A stretch of DNA of 64,000 nucleotides from Bipolaris cookei (GCA_002286855.1 NRSV01000002.1:616152-680151), one strand, 5' to 3'; positions 32,309 through 43,849 are shown, counted from the stretch's first letter. Made by a program: numbers and translations. Notes: generated by a model not told the origin, from the letters alone.

Positions 32309-33279
32309 TTCTAAACTAATATTTATGATCGGATTCAGGCATCTCACTCTAGCTCGCAGCCAAAGCACAAAGACCAAGTGTCTAAGAAGCCTACTCGATA
32401 TCCTACAGACACCAGCGCCACTGTGCTTTATGACGCCTGTGATTGATGAGTGTTTCATCATTGATGCTATGAATGTTGGGTCATGCAAGGCTAGCACTAC
32501 GTATGCGTGGCCATGGGAGAGAGGGGGTGTTTTAAACATGTGTGCGGGCACCTATCACGATTGTGTTTTTCGTTAATGTATAGGCGGCATCCGGCACGCG
32601 ATGACGCTGCGCAGGCACGAGATCATGTGGAAAGACGGTGTTGATCGTGAGTTGGCATTCCCTTAGAGCAGATAGCGTAATTTCACGACCTGATTCACAG
32701 AATGCGCTCGGCTCTTGATTGGGGGCTTCCTCCAAAAGCAAAATCCTCCCGTGTTGTGCTATGGTATTGTGTGATGCGCATGTCAGACACAGGGCGGGTC
32801 CTCAGGTACACGGATGCATAACATAATGCTTTTCCCCTTGACCCCACCAGTGGGAGAAGCCGGGATATGGACCGCCCCAGATAACGTGCTTGCTTTTTAA
32901 AGAAATGGGTATGGGCTAAGGCGCGAAAGAGGAGGTCTGACGGAAACAACGACTTCTTTCTTCTTCCTGCATTGGTCTATCCCAGCACCCCGCGTTCATT
33001 CCAAAAGCGCGTAAGGACAGAGTAGATAGCCACGTCATGCTATGGTACCGTGAGGGGGGCTGATCTTGTACATGGTTAGTAAGACTACGTACAGCGCAGC
33101 GTCGCGATTGCTATGGCAATGAAAGTCTGGTAACACGTGAAAGCAAGCAGAACCCTGTGTGTCGGTCACACCCTCCGTACCAAAGTTTTGGACACAGTCA
33201 GAGCGCACCGCTTTTGAGAAGATTCTAAATATCATGGGTGTCTCAGGTCTGCACATGGCCACCCGACTCAACTACCACC
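32309..33279. other. intergenic region
   Basis: 971 bp without a supportable gene. The last 45 bp are open in frame with the next gene but lack an ATG. Confidence 0.35.
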
Positions 33280-34164
33280 ATGCCATCCACTTCGTTTTTA
33301 GGGAGATTTGATTTTGAGAGGTCGCTTGCAGATCTCCCCAGCATCTTCTGCAATGCCTGTCAGCATATTGTAACTGAGACGGGTGGCCGCAAACATGACT
33401 GCAAGACACGACCGACGACTTTTCATGGATACCCAATGTGCTACTTGCCGCATACCGTAATCACATCCGATCTTGGCTCTCCTGAAGGCAACTATCAGCT
33501 GGAGTTCAATCGCGTTTTGTCCGAGAACTCGAACCTGGCGGTGTTTTCAGTTGGACAGGAGGCTCCGGTGTCAGACACTTGGCAACAAGATCAGCAGCGG
33601 GTTGGATGCTTATCGCGTCTCTTTTCTGCAGCCTCCTCTGGGTGTAATGCTACAGTCAGTGTTGGATCGTACTGGCCATTTAAACTGTCGAACCAGGCTA
33701 TCTGGTATTGGCATGCCGAAGACGGAGTTTTGCTGGTGGACTGGAGCAAGTTGTACACCGACTATTTCACACAGTCGAGAAGCAGCAAGAACAGAAGAAG
33801 AATCGAGAGAATCGTTCAGCGTTACCGGGATTTGGAAGCTGAAAAGATGCGGAACGACACTGCCGGACTGTGGACCTCGTATGGCGACTGGGACATCTTT
33901 CCAGCAACGCATGCAGAGATAGCCATGGCTTGCAGGTACGAGGGACCGAAGAGCGACTTTGAAGACCGGCTGGATCCCAGACAGGATCGAATAAGCCCTC
34001 AGGAAATGGTTATGCGGCTAGGAGACAGGATAGTGGCTGTGGGTGAAGCACTCCGGAAACGAGTCGACGGAAAACCAAAGGTTTACGAGAGCGAAGAGAA
34101 GCCCGAATGCCCAAAAGAACCATTGTCGCTATGGAAAAGGGCCAGCTACTCCAAATTGCTGTAA
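33280..34164 (+). CDS. hypothetical protein, 294 residues
   Basis: No family recognised. The first ATG in the frame is 33280 (MPSTSFLGRFDFERSLADLP), preceded by ACTACCACC. An N-terminal Cys/His set (IFCNACQHIVTETGGRKHDC) resembles a small metal-binding knuckle but lacks a second CxxC. The middle has several Trp/Tyr-rich segments (SYWPFKLSNQAIWYWHAEDG) and a basic helix (RSSKNRRRIERIVQRYRDLE); the C-terminus is charged. No signal peptide or membrane segment. The uninterrupted 0.9-kb frame supports a real gene; the function is unknown. Confidence 0.55.
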   Translation: MPSTSFLGRFDFERSLADLPSIFCNACQHIVTETGGRKHDCKTRPTTFHGYPMCYLPHTVITSDLGSPEGNYQLEFNRVLSENSNLAVFSVGQEAPVSDTWQQDQQRVGCLSRLFSAASSGCNATVSVGSYWPFKLSNQAIWYWHAEDGVLLVDWSKLYTDYFTQSRSSKNRRRIERIVQRYRDLEAEKMRNDTAGLWTSYGDWDIFPATHAEIAMACRYEGPKSDFEDRLDPRQDRISPQEMVMRLGDRIVAVGEALRKRVDGKPKVYESEEKPECPKEPLSLWKRASYSKLL

Positions 34165-34396
34165 TTTTACGCGCCATTATCAGTGAATAATTCTGCTTCT
34201 TTCAACGAGTAAAGTCGCTAATTAATGCCTTTCTAACATAGTATGACGTCTGTGCAAATTCCAGACGCGTGACGCGTGAACCAATCTTTCGCTTTTTAGC
34301 GACAAAAATGTCCAAACCCCCGCTAATGCCCCGCTAAACATTTCACCAACACTGATATCCAACAGACCCTGCTACAGGAACCGCAAGAAAAGGGAA

Positions 34397-35258
34397 ATGT
34401 CTGGCTGTGTGATTTGCAAGAACCCTCTCGAGGTAGAAGTAGAGCGCGACGAAGACGAAGAGTACGAAGGCGGAGCATCTTCGTCAGGCAAAGCACCTGC
34501 GCCCGCCCCAGAAACGGTCCCAGATGATGTCCAATTGTCCTGCGGATGCCACTTCCACTGGTAAGTAAATTGTTCGAAATCCGCATGCGACTGCTAATCT
34601 TAAAAACTCCAGGGACTGCCTTCTCTCAGCCTACGAAATAACTTCCTGCCCCTACTGCTCAAAAAAAATCTCCGTCACCGAAGACAACACGCAAAAGGTC
34701 CTCTGCAGACTCAACAACGAAGGCGGAGTGCAAGAAAACCTAGACATTCTACCCTTACTTGTAGAAGAATCCTACCTCAAAGCGTACCCCGAAGATCGCA
34801 AGGCACGCGCATTCCTCGAGTTTTGCCGTGCGGGTGACTACAAGGCTATCGTTGAACTACTGCTGGACGATAGTTCGGACGACGACGAGGAGGACGAGCA
34901 AGGAGATGTAGAGATGAGCACCACGGATGATCCTGAGAAGGAAACGGGCATTGATCGGGTACTGAGGTATCAGGATCCAATTGGCGATATGCAGTCAGGC
35001 CTCCATGCGGCGGTACATGCACAGAGTAGAGAAGTAGCTTGGTTGCTTCTCCTGCTCGCAAGTAACTACCCCCTGCTAGAATTTCCACCGGAGGTATTCC
35101 AGGAAGCAGAGGCTATGGGTATCATGCGGGGCTTGACTGAGGACAAGGTCGATATTAGGAGCCTGAAGGATGCACAAGGTCGGACTGCGGAAGATATTGC
35201 GAAGGAGGTAGGTGGAGTGTGGCATGGATGGACTGGAAACAACCGCTTGGCCATATAA
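34397..35258 (+). CDS. RING-like zinc finger protein with ankyrin-like repeats
   Basis: Two exons, 34397-34560 and 34613-35258, give 269 residues; the 52-bp intron has a perfect GTAAGT donor, a GCTAATC branch and a TCCAG end and splits the Trp codon of HFHWDCL. The N-terminal 80 residues form a RING-like finger interrupted by an acidic Ala/Pro insert: CVIC (4-7), SCGCHFHWDCL (about 49-59) and CPYC (about 68-71), consistent with zinc coordination and E3 ligase-like function. After this come helical segments ARAFLEFCRAGDYKAIVELL and GLHAAVHAQSREVAWLLLLL, which look like two ankyrin-type units separated by an acidic linker (SSDDDEEDEQGD), and a third degenerate one ending in DAQGRTAEDIAKEVGG. 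Probably a small ubiquitin-related adaptor (inference). Confidence 0.75.
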
Positions 35259-35712
35259 CTCATGGCATGTAGAGTGTATGTTGGATTGATCACCACTGAT
35301 CTTAATTTTTCAGCTTAAAAAAGTTCCTTGAATGATAGAATGAGAAGAGCTAGGACTATATAGCTATATAACACTGTGAATCATATGCACGACATAGAGG
35401 TGCTCATATAAATGAGGGACACATGCCGATGTCGGTACCTTGCTGTTCATATGCTATTCACTCGGTTCGCAACAGTATCTGCAATTCACTCCTTTGGAAA
35501 GCGTAACTAAACTGTTACAACCATACCGTCGTGCAAAATTTGTTGAAAAGCAACAAGAATAGAAGACTAGCTAGTAGCTTCGTTCATTAGCCTCGGTTCG
35601 TGCACGAATGGACACGAACGAAACAAAAAAAGGATATGAAGATGCATAGCACGTGTCTATTACACCCGTAAAAAGAATAGTTCGAAGAACCCTGAGCAAG
35701 CTCAGGCACGAT
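35259..35712. other. intergenic region downstream of the RING-like gene
   Basis: 454 bp without a gene. A T-run on the minus strand (AAAAAG near 35670) lies about 40 bp past the tRNA 3' end and could terminate RNA polymerase III. Confidence 0.4.
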
Positions 35713-35798
35713 GTCCCCTTCGTGGATCGAACACGATACCTCCAGATTTAATGACCGAAGACTTCAGTCTGGCGCTCTCCCAATTGAGCTAAGGAGAC
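35713..35798 (-). tRNA. tRNA-Phe (GAA) with a 14-nt intron
   Basis: Read on the minus strand, a full cloverleaf is seen: acceptor GTCTCCT pairing with AGGGGAC (one G-T pair), D arm GCTC/GAGC, anticodon stem CCAGA/TCTGG with loop CTGAAGA, variable AGGTA, and T arm TCGTG-TTCGATC-CACGA. The anticodon is GAA. A 14-nt intron (TCTTCGGTCATTAA) sits one base 3' of the anticodon, between positions 37 and 38, the canonical place. The mature length is 72 nt before CCA. The internal A-box (TAGCTCAATTGG) and B-box (GTTCGATCC) are present. Confidence 0.95.
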
Positions 35799-36839
35799 GG
35801 TGTTATGATGTTTGATGAAGAACTGTTATTATTGTATAATTATATACTGAATAGACATTTTAGCCTAAGATCATACCATGCCCGAGTTACGCTCTTCGTA
35901 TATCAGAAGGATTTATTCCATTTGTGCCGTGTTGAAAATTGTTCCGAGGATTGTGGGGTGGAGCGGGGTAGAAGCGGTAGATTTACGAACTGCCGGGCGC
36001 AGAGAAAACATACGTACTGCAACTCAAAGACTCAACTCAATTAAGGAGTGGAAGGCTGTAATCTTTAAAATTTTCAGGATCAAAGAGAACGTATCAAGCA
36101 ACGAAGCATTGTTGGCAGTATTGCCAAATTTCGCAATTACCACCTGGGCTAAATTCTTCTCAGCCATACATCTATACTCTCAAGAATTCCAGTGTTTTCC
36201 CAACGGGGGAGAAGGTATGGTTTCTTCTCACTCCTAATTGGTTATTCTTTTAGTAAACTGCTTCACATATTACTATTCAACGGCCCAGTCTTGACTTCCC
36301 TATTCAAGGCTACGCCCTAACATGTACTTTTGTTCTCGGTTGTCCCAGAAAGCATTATTACAGAATGGTACGGACCATACTCCGCATTAGGTAGGAGAGT
36401 CCAGCCTTCCCTGCAATCGTTGCAGACCCACTCATCCATTCTATATCTGTAACAAGTTGAATACCAGCTAGTGGTCTCCTAAGAAGTTATTCCTCTGTTT
36501 CTTCTCGTTCAGCACGTCGTTAGTCCATCTTGTTTTTGTAACTCTGGTAGTCGGTGATTTCCTAATCTGCAATAGTTAATAAGCAAGAGAACGATAGATC
36601 GGCGACAACAAACGTCGCGCTCTCAGGATCATGAGCAATCAAAGGTCAAAGATCAATATTTTGAATTCCACACCCTACGCCTGTACAATAAATCTCATTC
36701 ATTTCGCCATAAATGCTCGTCCCCTAGTTCAACTCCTCGCTCCTCGCTTATGGTATCTCATGCTCGCATAAATGGTGGAATATGTGTGATCGTTCTCGTT
36801 CACTCGGGAATCCGGTCGTTCGGCTGAAGTGCTGGCCGT
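35799..36839. other. 1-kb region with no recognised gene
   Basis: Upstream of the tRNA and downstream of the small zinc-finger gene. The two overlapping plus-strand frames at 35805-36237 show no protein features. Confidence 0.35.
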
Positions 36840-37215
36840 TTATTTGACAACACCCTCATCCGCATTGAAGCAATCACCAAAGTCTTTGCTATGCTTGTTG
36901 GAAGCATGGTCGGTCAACATCTTGCGGCTCGTGGTGCCCTGGAAGGTCTGGAAGCAGGTTTTGCACTTGATGGTTTGGGCGGCGGCATTCTGGTGGCGCA
37001 TTAGCAACCCGACTTGCAACAAGAGTAGCCTGTGGTGATAGTCGCAAAGTCGTGCAAGAATATGGGGTACATACGGCCTTCAGTTGACTCTTGGCTTCTT
37101 TGGGGCCTGAGTCGCCCTTGCGGTCGCGCTTCTGTTGTGCTCTAACGTTTCGTTAGTTACTGCCCCTCTAATCACGCCCAGTCAAAGTGGTCGCGTACTT
37201 GGCTCCGTTGCCCAT
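36840..37215 (-). CDS. small one-finger zinc protein, At2g23090/4F5-like
   Basis: 77 residues from three exons: complement 37199-37215, 37075-37141 and 36840-36989; introns of 57 bp (GTACGC...GTTAG) and 85 bp (GTATGT, GCTAATG, ACCAG). The spliced protein begins MGNGAKAQQKRDRKGDSGPK, a basic Lys/Gln/Gly head like that of the 4F5/SERF and At2g23090 families, and ends with a single C2H2-type finger: CKTCFQTFQGTTSRK then DHASNKH (C-x2-C, H-x4-H) and DFGDCFNADEG. Length and layout match this conserved eukaryotic family (plants, fungi; ZNF706 is a relative). Role poorly known; nucleic-acid or protein binding is inferred. The first exon is only 17 bp, but its MGNGAK sequence fits the family. Confidence 0.82.
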
Positions 37216-37879
37216 CTTGTGTTATCCTAACGACAACTAATGGCTAGTCGTGCGAGTGTAGATTTGGTTTTCGAGAGTGACTAAAGATGGAAGGTTGCCC
37301 AAGTGAAGCCCAACTGTCGCTGCGAGATATTTTGCTGCGGCGGGGAGGGTCCAGGCCGTAACCAGACAAAGGCGGTGATTGATATCCCGGCGCTAGCCTG
37401 CACCAGGCTAGCTTCACCGCGCTATCATGTGAAGGCCAGTCCGTCTCTTGTAGGGCGCGTTATGAACCGACCTTCATCAGCTAAAGTCATCTTCTGACTT
37501 GCTGTTAAAAATGACAGCGGTGGCGTCACGTTACTTCCGAGGAGTGACAAGAACGGTGGTCTGTTGCGATGACTATCCACTGTCGCAGATTTGAGGCAGC
37601 TGCAGCCCCATCACACCTCACACAGCAATCTAGCAATTCAACCTGTCACAGAGTTCGATGTCACAGAACAGGGAAACATGTCTTATGGACCATATGTTGC
37701 GCGATTGTTCAACTCAACATATTGTTGTCAATATTACTTGGCTTCACTTTCATTCAGTTTGGTGCTGCGTACACCTGCTTTCCTCATTCACACCTACTTC
37801 CATCACGCTTACCTTGCTTGTTGATAGACCGCTTCTCTACGCAGTTTTGGTTGTCTCTTTGTCAATTTTCCTCTACGCC
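37216..37879. promoter_or_regulatory. divergent upstream region, zinc-finger gene / CDF transporter
   Basis: 664 bp between divergent genes. Plus-strand short frames here (37569-37922 and others) are leader sequence of the transporter or chance. No zinc-responsive element can be named. Confidence 0.35.
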
Positions 37880-39083
37880 ATGCCCAGCATCACTCGGAAG
37901 ACGCGCCTTTGGGCCGTTATAGTAATATCTTTCTGCTTTTTCTTGGCTGAGATCTCAGTGGGATTTTACACTGGCTCCTTAGCCCTTGTTGCAGATGCTT
38001 TCCACTACGTAAGTTTGACTGAGACCTGGAAATGTTCGCTTGAACATACACCATGCTCTTATCTTACTCGCTTGTACAAACATCTAAACTTCACTCTAGC
38101 TCAACGACTTGATCGGTTTCATTATCGCCCTGGTGGCAGTCCAAGTGACAGAACACAAGACATCACCTGCAGATCTTTCGTTTGGTTGGGCGCGTGCCCA
38201 ATTACTCGGTGCCTTCTTCAACGGCGCCTTTCTACTAGCCCTAGGCCTCAGTATCGCCCTACAATCTATCGAGCGCTTCATCACGATCGAACACGTCGAC
38301 AACCCAAAGCTAGTCTTAATCGTGGGATGCTTCGGACTGTTTCTTAACATCATCAGCGCTTTGTTCCTGCACGAGCATGATCACAACCACGAGCATGGTC
38401 ACAGCAACAGCAGCGACGGAGAAGTTCGATTATCTACCCCAGCACACGCCAATCACTTACATCTACTCGTCCAACCTAAGAAACATGGCATGGATCTTGG
38501 TATCTTTGCTGTTCTCCTTCACGTCGTTGGCGACGCCATCAACAACATCGGCGTCATCATCTCAGCTGTAATCATCTGGTTCGTAAAGTCACCCAACCGT
38601 TTCTACGCCGATCCGGCAGTCAGTATGTGGATCGCCATCATGATCTTCCTTTCCGCGATGCCTCTTACGAAGCGGAGCGGTAAGATTCTCTTGCAATCCG
38701 CACCATTGGGTGTCAAGATCGAAGATGTCAAGCACGATCTGGAAGCCATTCCTGGCGTTTTGGGTGTGCATGAGTTACACGTCTGGCGTCTGGATCAAAA
38801 GAAGGCTATTGCATCAGCGCACGTTAGGGTCAGTGATCCTGATATTGCGAGCTTCATGGAGAAGGCAAGGATCTTCTCTGAATGCCTGCACGCATATGGC
38901 ATACACTCTGCGACACTTCAGCCCGAGCTTGCATCGCCTGCAGAGAGACTGGAGGATACTCCAGGTACATCTGAAGGAGTAACCCTGGCAATGACCAGTG
39001 CTACGGACACAGCGCGGCCAAGTACAGAAAAGTGTCGCGTTCCATGTGGGTCATTGTGCGAGGAGTTGAGATGCTGTAATTAA
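37880..39083 (+). CDS. CDF-family zinc transporter, Zrc1/Cot1-like
   Basis: Proton-coupled Zn2+ (possibly Co2+/Cd2+) transporter that in yeast loads the vacuole. Exons 37880-38008 and 38100-39083 give 370 residues; the 91-bp intron (GTAAGT...CTCTAG) restores SLALVADAFHYLNDLIGF. Six membrane helices are visible. The HxxxD zinc-site motifs occur in helix 2 (H42...D46, split by the intron) and helix 5 (LLHVVGDAINN), the pattern typical of zinc-selective members. The loop between helices 4 and 5 is His-rich (HEHDHNHEHGHSNSSD). The C-terminal cytosolic domain (about residues 255-325) contains KHDLEAIPGVLGVHELHVW, typical of CDF. It ends with a Cys-rich tail (KCRVPCGSLCEELRCC). Shorter than Zrc1 (442) mainly because the His loop is short. 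Confidence 0.93.
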
Positions 39084-39406
39084 TGTTAGTAGACTCTGAT
39101 CTCATTTAATGAAACTATGTCAATATGTCCATAAGCATGCCGAGCAGTCACTAATTGGTATCTTACCAAGGAATGAAGTCTGGATACAGTAGGCTCGGGG
39201 TGATTTCGGTGAATGGTAACAAGCTACGTAGGTAACGTGGGGCCCCGCAACACCACAACTTCAACACTAGTATAGTCCGCTGACCTTTGCAAGCTATACA
39301 TTGAGCCAGATCTCAGACTTGGCCAGATCTCTGGGTTACTTTTTTTTGAATTCAAGCATCGTATTTCATATCTTGTGCCATTTATCAATTCCCAACTCAG
39401 CTTATC
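39084..39406. other. short intergenic region
   Basis: 323 bp between two plus-strand genes (CDF transporter and glutathione transferase). Pyrimidine-rich leader before the second gene; nothing else seen. Confidence 0.35.
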
Positions 39407-40677
39407 ATGATGTCCAACCCCGCAATCCACAAGTATGGAACTGACGATGGCTGGCACGGCGTGATCCAAGAGGGTGGTGAATTTCCCCCAGAAAAGGATC
39501 GATACCATCTTTACATCGGTAGGCTTGGCCAAGTTTCCTACTATAACATCTCATTGTGAAACATCCCAAACTACTAACAAATAAACTCTCAATCAATCGG
39601 CTCTACTATATCTCCCGGCATTACATTCCAACGACTCATCCAAACCCAGGTCTCTTCTGCCCCTACGCCCACCGCGCCACCCTAATCCGCAACCTCTTCA
39701 ACCTCCAAAACCACCTCCCCATATCCATCGTGCGTCCTTACCCAAAGGGCGAACCCGGCTGGCGCTTCGACGCCACCTACCCAGGCAGCACACCAGACCA
39801 CCTTTTCAACAGCCAATTCCTGCACCAAATCTACTTCCGCGACGACCCTTCCTACAAGGGACGCTACACCGTTCCCTTGGTCTGGGATAAAAAAACCAGC
39901 AAAATTGTCTGCAACGAAAGCGCCGAAATGGTAAAATGGCTTCCCCACGCTTTTTCCTCTTTAACACAGCAGCCCTCTATCACAACGCTTTATCCGACCG
40001 AGCAGAGTGAAAAAATCGAGGAAATAAAAGCATGGCTCACAGACCTCATCTGCAACGGCGTCTACAAAGCTGGCTTTGCTCCTTCCCAAGCACCCTACGA
40101 ACAACACGTTATTCCGCTCTTCGCCGCGCTGAATAAACTCGAAGCATTGATCCATGCGAACGGCGGACCGTATATCCTTGGCTCTCAGATTACCGAGTTG
40201 GATATCTTTGCGTACCCGACGATTGTACGGTTCGACTCAGTGTATGCGCAGCATTTTAAGACAAATTTGGGCTCGATACGGCATGAGTATCCCGTGCTGA
40301 ACAATTGGTTGAAGGGGTTGTATTGGAATGTCGAGGGTTTTAGAGAGAGTACGGAATTTAGGCATATTAAGGAGAATGTGAGTATCTTACTATCTCTTCT
40401 TTACTGTCTGTTATTCTTTCTTTCTTCTTCTCTCTTATTCAGTTGAAAATGGTTTTGTCGTTTGCAAGTAAAACGAAAGAAAGTACGTGTGCATTTGCTG
40501 ACAAAAGATTGTTTTTCTGAATAGTACACAAAGAGTCATGAGACTATCAATCCATTGGCTATCATGCCGTTGGGACCGTACCCTGATGTCGAAGAGGGAT
40601 ATGAAGAGGATTGGAGTAAATTGAAGCCAGGAAAGGTTACACATCCGAGAGTGCTGGAGGCGCAGAGTAAGCTGTAA
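39407..40677 (+). CDS. glutathione S-transferase, omega/xi (Ecm4/Gto)-like
   Basis: Thiol transferase or S-glutathionyl-hydroquinone reductase type. Exons 39407-39518, 39650-40377 and 40525-40677 give 330 residues; introns 131 and 147 bp. The catalytic Cys is C41 in GLFCPYAHRA (family form CPWAHR or CPYxxR), made by splicing across intron 1. The thioredoxin-like domain includes VPLVWDKKTSKIVCNESAEM, with the ES pair that holds the gamma-glutamyl group. The all-helical C-terminal domain contains YNG-like ICNGVYKAGFA, YILGSQITELDIFAYPTIVR (the N-capping box TxxD) and a final IKENYTKSHETINP that matches the xi-class tail. No targeting signal. Divergent start upstream is unlikely because the first Met pair follows a TATC leader. 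Substrate unknown. Confidence 0.9.
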
Positions 40678-40932
40678 TGGTGCAGACTGTGAAGCAAATT
40701 TGACTTGGTCAAAAACATCAAACGAAAAGTCAAGAGAGAAAATAGGAAACAATAAGATGGCTCAAGTGATCAAGTGAAAGATGTCATTCCGATCTAAGCT
40801 TTTTGGGTCATTCCCATGCCCTAGTTCCATAATGTACATATCGCGCAACGCCAATGGGTGATATGGCTTAAATATAGCGCTATAACAAAGAACCTTTCCT
40901 TACCCCAATCCCCACAACCAACCAGAATACAT

Positions 40933-42573
40933 CTACTGTGTCTTCTTGGCGCTCTTCTCAGCAGGTGCGCTGTACAGCCAGACAGCCACGAATGCGAGCC
41001 ATCCGAGAACGGTGACCCAGATACCTCCAATCCAAACCCAAGCACCGCTAATCTCGTAACTCCTCGGGTATTCATCGTGAGCAAAGTGCCTGACGGTGAC
41101 CTGCCTCTTCTCGTCGATGTTGGTGACGAATGGGCGACGGTAGTTGACACGGAAGTTGAAGATACCGTGTTGATCAGGTGTCTTGAATCCGATACCGAAG
41201 ATGGTGGCATTCTCGGTTTTCGCAATTGGAGACAGATTGAGGCGGTGGAAAGGCGAGAGCATGCTGAATTCAAGCTGAACGTTGTCGTTTGGAGCAGGAA
41301 CAAAGGGAGTAAGGTGGTCCATGTTATACTCAGAGATTTCCACTTGGAAGTGCTATTGTCAGGTTAGCCTGGCACCATAGAAGTGGACATACAAGTCACT
41401 TACGACATCTGTCTTGATACGGTAAATGCTGGGGTTGCTCTCTGGAATGGCAGTGCTGGTGTTCAATTTCTTGCTGGCACCCTCATCCTGGTAATGTAGG
41501 AGCTTTCCAACCTTGAGTACACCAGTCTCCTTGAAAGCCCAGGCTGATACCTTCTGAGCGAATTCGCGGTTTCCGGTGGTGATGGACATGTCGCCCAGCT
41601 TCGCCTTCTCAGCGAACCACTTGTTTTGGAGCATCTCGGCAGAACCAACAACAACCAAGCGCGCCGCGTTGTTTGCCTGCACGGCAGAGACCAAGTTCAG
41701 CTGACCACCGACCGCGAAGGGGTCTTCGGAACCCTCGGCTTCATCCTTGGGGTTGTAGCTGTATGCAGTGTTGGGGGCGCGAAGAATGGGCGAAGTAAGA
41801 GGAGACTCGTTTCCAAGAGCCTGACCGACAGCGCGCGGGACCGCAATGTATCCCTCGCCAGCGAAATAGTTCTTAACATTGGGCTTGAGCGCATCTGGGA
41901 ACGGAAGGAGAAGGACATCGTGCGCCTCATCTGCTGATAGCGAATCATAGTTGAAGTGATCAACGACCAATGTACCCTTGTCGTTGGGTACGCTGATGTC
42001 GACTTCGAGCAGCATTGCCTGAACGGCCGTGGGAGTAGAGTGTTCGCTTGAGAGGGCAACAAGAACGTTTCCATTGTTCTTCATGAATTCGAGGAAGTTG
42101 TTCGCAGTGAGGGCAGGGCCGAGGCCTTTCGACTTGCCCGGTAGGAGGAGGACATGGTCGTATGCTCGTTCGCCATGCTTGAGTAATGCGAGAGTGGTAT
42201 CCTTTGGTGATCCGAAAGTTGTAGTGAATCCTCGGGCTGTATGTTGTGTCAGCGTCGTTACATGCGACAATGTTGTTCGAGTGAGCATGCGTGAGTGGCA
42301 TAAGGCCAAGTTGCAAGTTCAACCACTTTGCATTTCCAAAACCAAGGCATGAACCAATCCAATTCCCGAGGCTTGCAACAATCGCACAAGGCCCGCCAAG
42401 CTGCAATTGATAGAATGAATCAACTTACATGTCAAGTCCTCGAGAAACACGCTGTACTTCTCCCGTTCGGCCTGATCTTCGAGCACAACCAGCAACCGGC
42501 TGCCAGTAAAGCTTTTGGCCTGGGCCACCAGCGACCAGACAAAGGCGAGGGTAAAAGAAAGTAACCACCTCAT
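40933..42573 (-). CDS. wbp1: oligosaccharyltransferase subunit OST48/Wbp1
   Basis: Essential ER membrane subunit of the complex that N-glycosylates proteins. Exons complement 42429-42573, 41404-42236 and 40933-41352 give 465 residues (yeast Wbp1 430, human 456). Introns are 192 and 51 bp; splicing gives DLTSRGFTTTFGSPKD and HFQVEISEYNMDHL. A signal peptide (about 1-19, MRWLLSFTLAFVWSLVAQA) precedes the lumenal domain with SRLLVVLED, DHVLLLPGKSKGLGP and NVLVALSSEHSTPT blocks. One membrane helix lies near the C-terminus (WVWIGGIWVTVLGWLAFVAV). The cytosolic tail ends KKTQ, the dilysine KKxx ER-retrieval signal found on this subunit. Divergent from the complex I 9.5-kDa gene. Confidence 0.95.
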
Positions 42574-42897
42574 CTTGTGGTTGTATGTAAGTTGAACCTG
42601 ACGGAATGCGCGGCCGCGTAGAGAGCTGCCATGGGAGATACGTATGCATTTGCCAAGCCCTATCGGTCCCGGAAAATCGCTGCGCGCCGATTGGAGGAGC
42701 GCGGAGGAGCGACGAGCTACCAGCAGCTAACCTCACGACATAGTCGACTTGCAATTGCGACGCCAGACCAAGGCATTGAGCCCTTTGTGAATTACGCCTC
42801 GATTTTCTCGCTACATAATAACGAAGTCGGTACGCGCGCGCATCGCTGCTACACTCTAAAATCTCTGCGCTCACACATACGCAGCATCTCAGTGAAC
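42574..42897. promoter_or_regulatory. bidirectional promoter region, wbp1 / complex I 9.5-kDa subunit
   Basis: 324 bp between divergent start codons. A TCTCGCTAC/TCGCTGCTACAC pyrimidine-rich leader precedes the plus-strand gene; a NotI-like GC stretch lies near 42611. No named element. Confidence 0.35.
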
Positions 42898-43240
42898 ATG
42901 TCCGGCGTCCCTCCCTCCCCGCTCTTCTTCCGCCAGCCGCTGCGGTACCTCAAATGGGCTGCGTACAACAAGCCGGCTTACTTTTACTCGATCGTCATTG
43001 GCCTCGCTGGTCCCATAATGGTAGTTACCGTCCCTCCGATTCGGCGATACATGGGCGAAGAGCCCATTCAGAAGATTCCCTTGACATACCCAGGTACGTG
43101 ACAACAAGGGAGGAAGGGGAGTCATAGAGGAAAAGACAGTTTTCCATCGCTGGATTTTTTTACGCGAGAGAGTGGCACGCTAATTTACTGTAGTACCAAA
43201 GGGACCACGGCCAAGGCCAGCAGGATTCGATGATGAGTAG
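42898..43240 (+). CDS. nuo9.5: NADH:ubiquinone oxidoreductase 9.5-kDa subunit
   Basis: Accessory subunit of mitochondrial complex I. Two exons, 42898-43093 and 43194-43240, give 80 residues, the expected size. The 100-bp intron (GTACGT...ACTGTAG) joins IQKIPLTYP to VPKGPRPRPAGFDDE. The N-terminus FFRQPLRYLKWAAYNKPAYF is the family signature, followed by a single membrane helix (SIVIGLAGPIMVVTVPPIRR). It has no cleavable presequence, as usual for this subunit. An in-frame upstream extension to 42631 has no family similarity and is leader. Confident. Confidence 0.93.
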
Positions 43241-43849
43241 GGGAACGTTAGAAGAGATAGGAGTCGAAAGTCCAGATGGCTCCATTAGAAGCTCTAAAGA
43301 GACTTCAAAAGAGGGCGTTTGAGCAAGTGTAGGACGCAGCAAGCATGGTATTTGGGTCGTAGATGCGGCAGCATACTGTACAAATCACCTTTTCTTTCCG
43401 TCAACATACCCACGCAAAAGCATATATGATGTCCGGCAAGCCTTTCTCTTTTGTCAATCACGAAATGTGCACAGCTTCATACTCCAGGGCTTTCACACAT
43501 TTCAATGTCTTATCGTGGAAGCGCTGTTGTTCGCGCCCAGTTATACTCGCACCAATGCCAACCCGATTAAAATTACCCAAGACTGTCGAAGAAAAATGCT
43601 TTCGACAACGTCTATCCATTATATTATGTTCTAAGTACACGAAGATATAGTCATAGATTCAGCAGGGTAATTGTGGAACCAGAAAAACTAGAAAGAACAA
43701 ATGAAATGAGTAAACCAAACTCCAAGAAACGAAACGTGGTTCTTGACTTGATCTCAGTGCAGAAATCATCATGAGGTGATCCCTCATGTTTGCTGTACCT
43801 ATTTCCAGGTCTTCTTTTTAGACCAAACGTCTAATTCTCGTCCTGCCCC
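43241..43849. other. convergent intergenic region
   Basis: 609 bp between the 9.5-kDa subunit gene (+) and the RTA1-like gene (-); AT-rich, no gene recognised. Confidence 0.4.

Noticed and set aside
42631..42897. Upstream in-frame extension of the complex I 9.5-kDa subunit
   Set aside because: The family begins at MSGVPPSPLFFRQPL; the extension has no similarity and overlaps the shared promoter.
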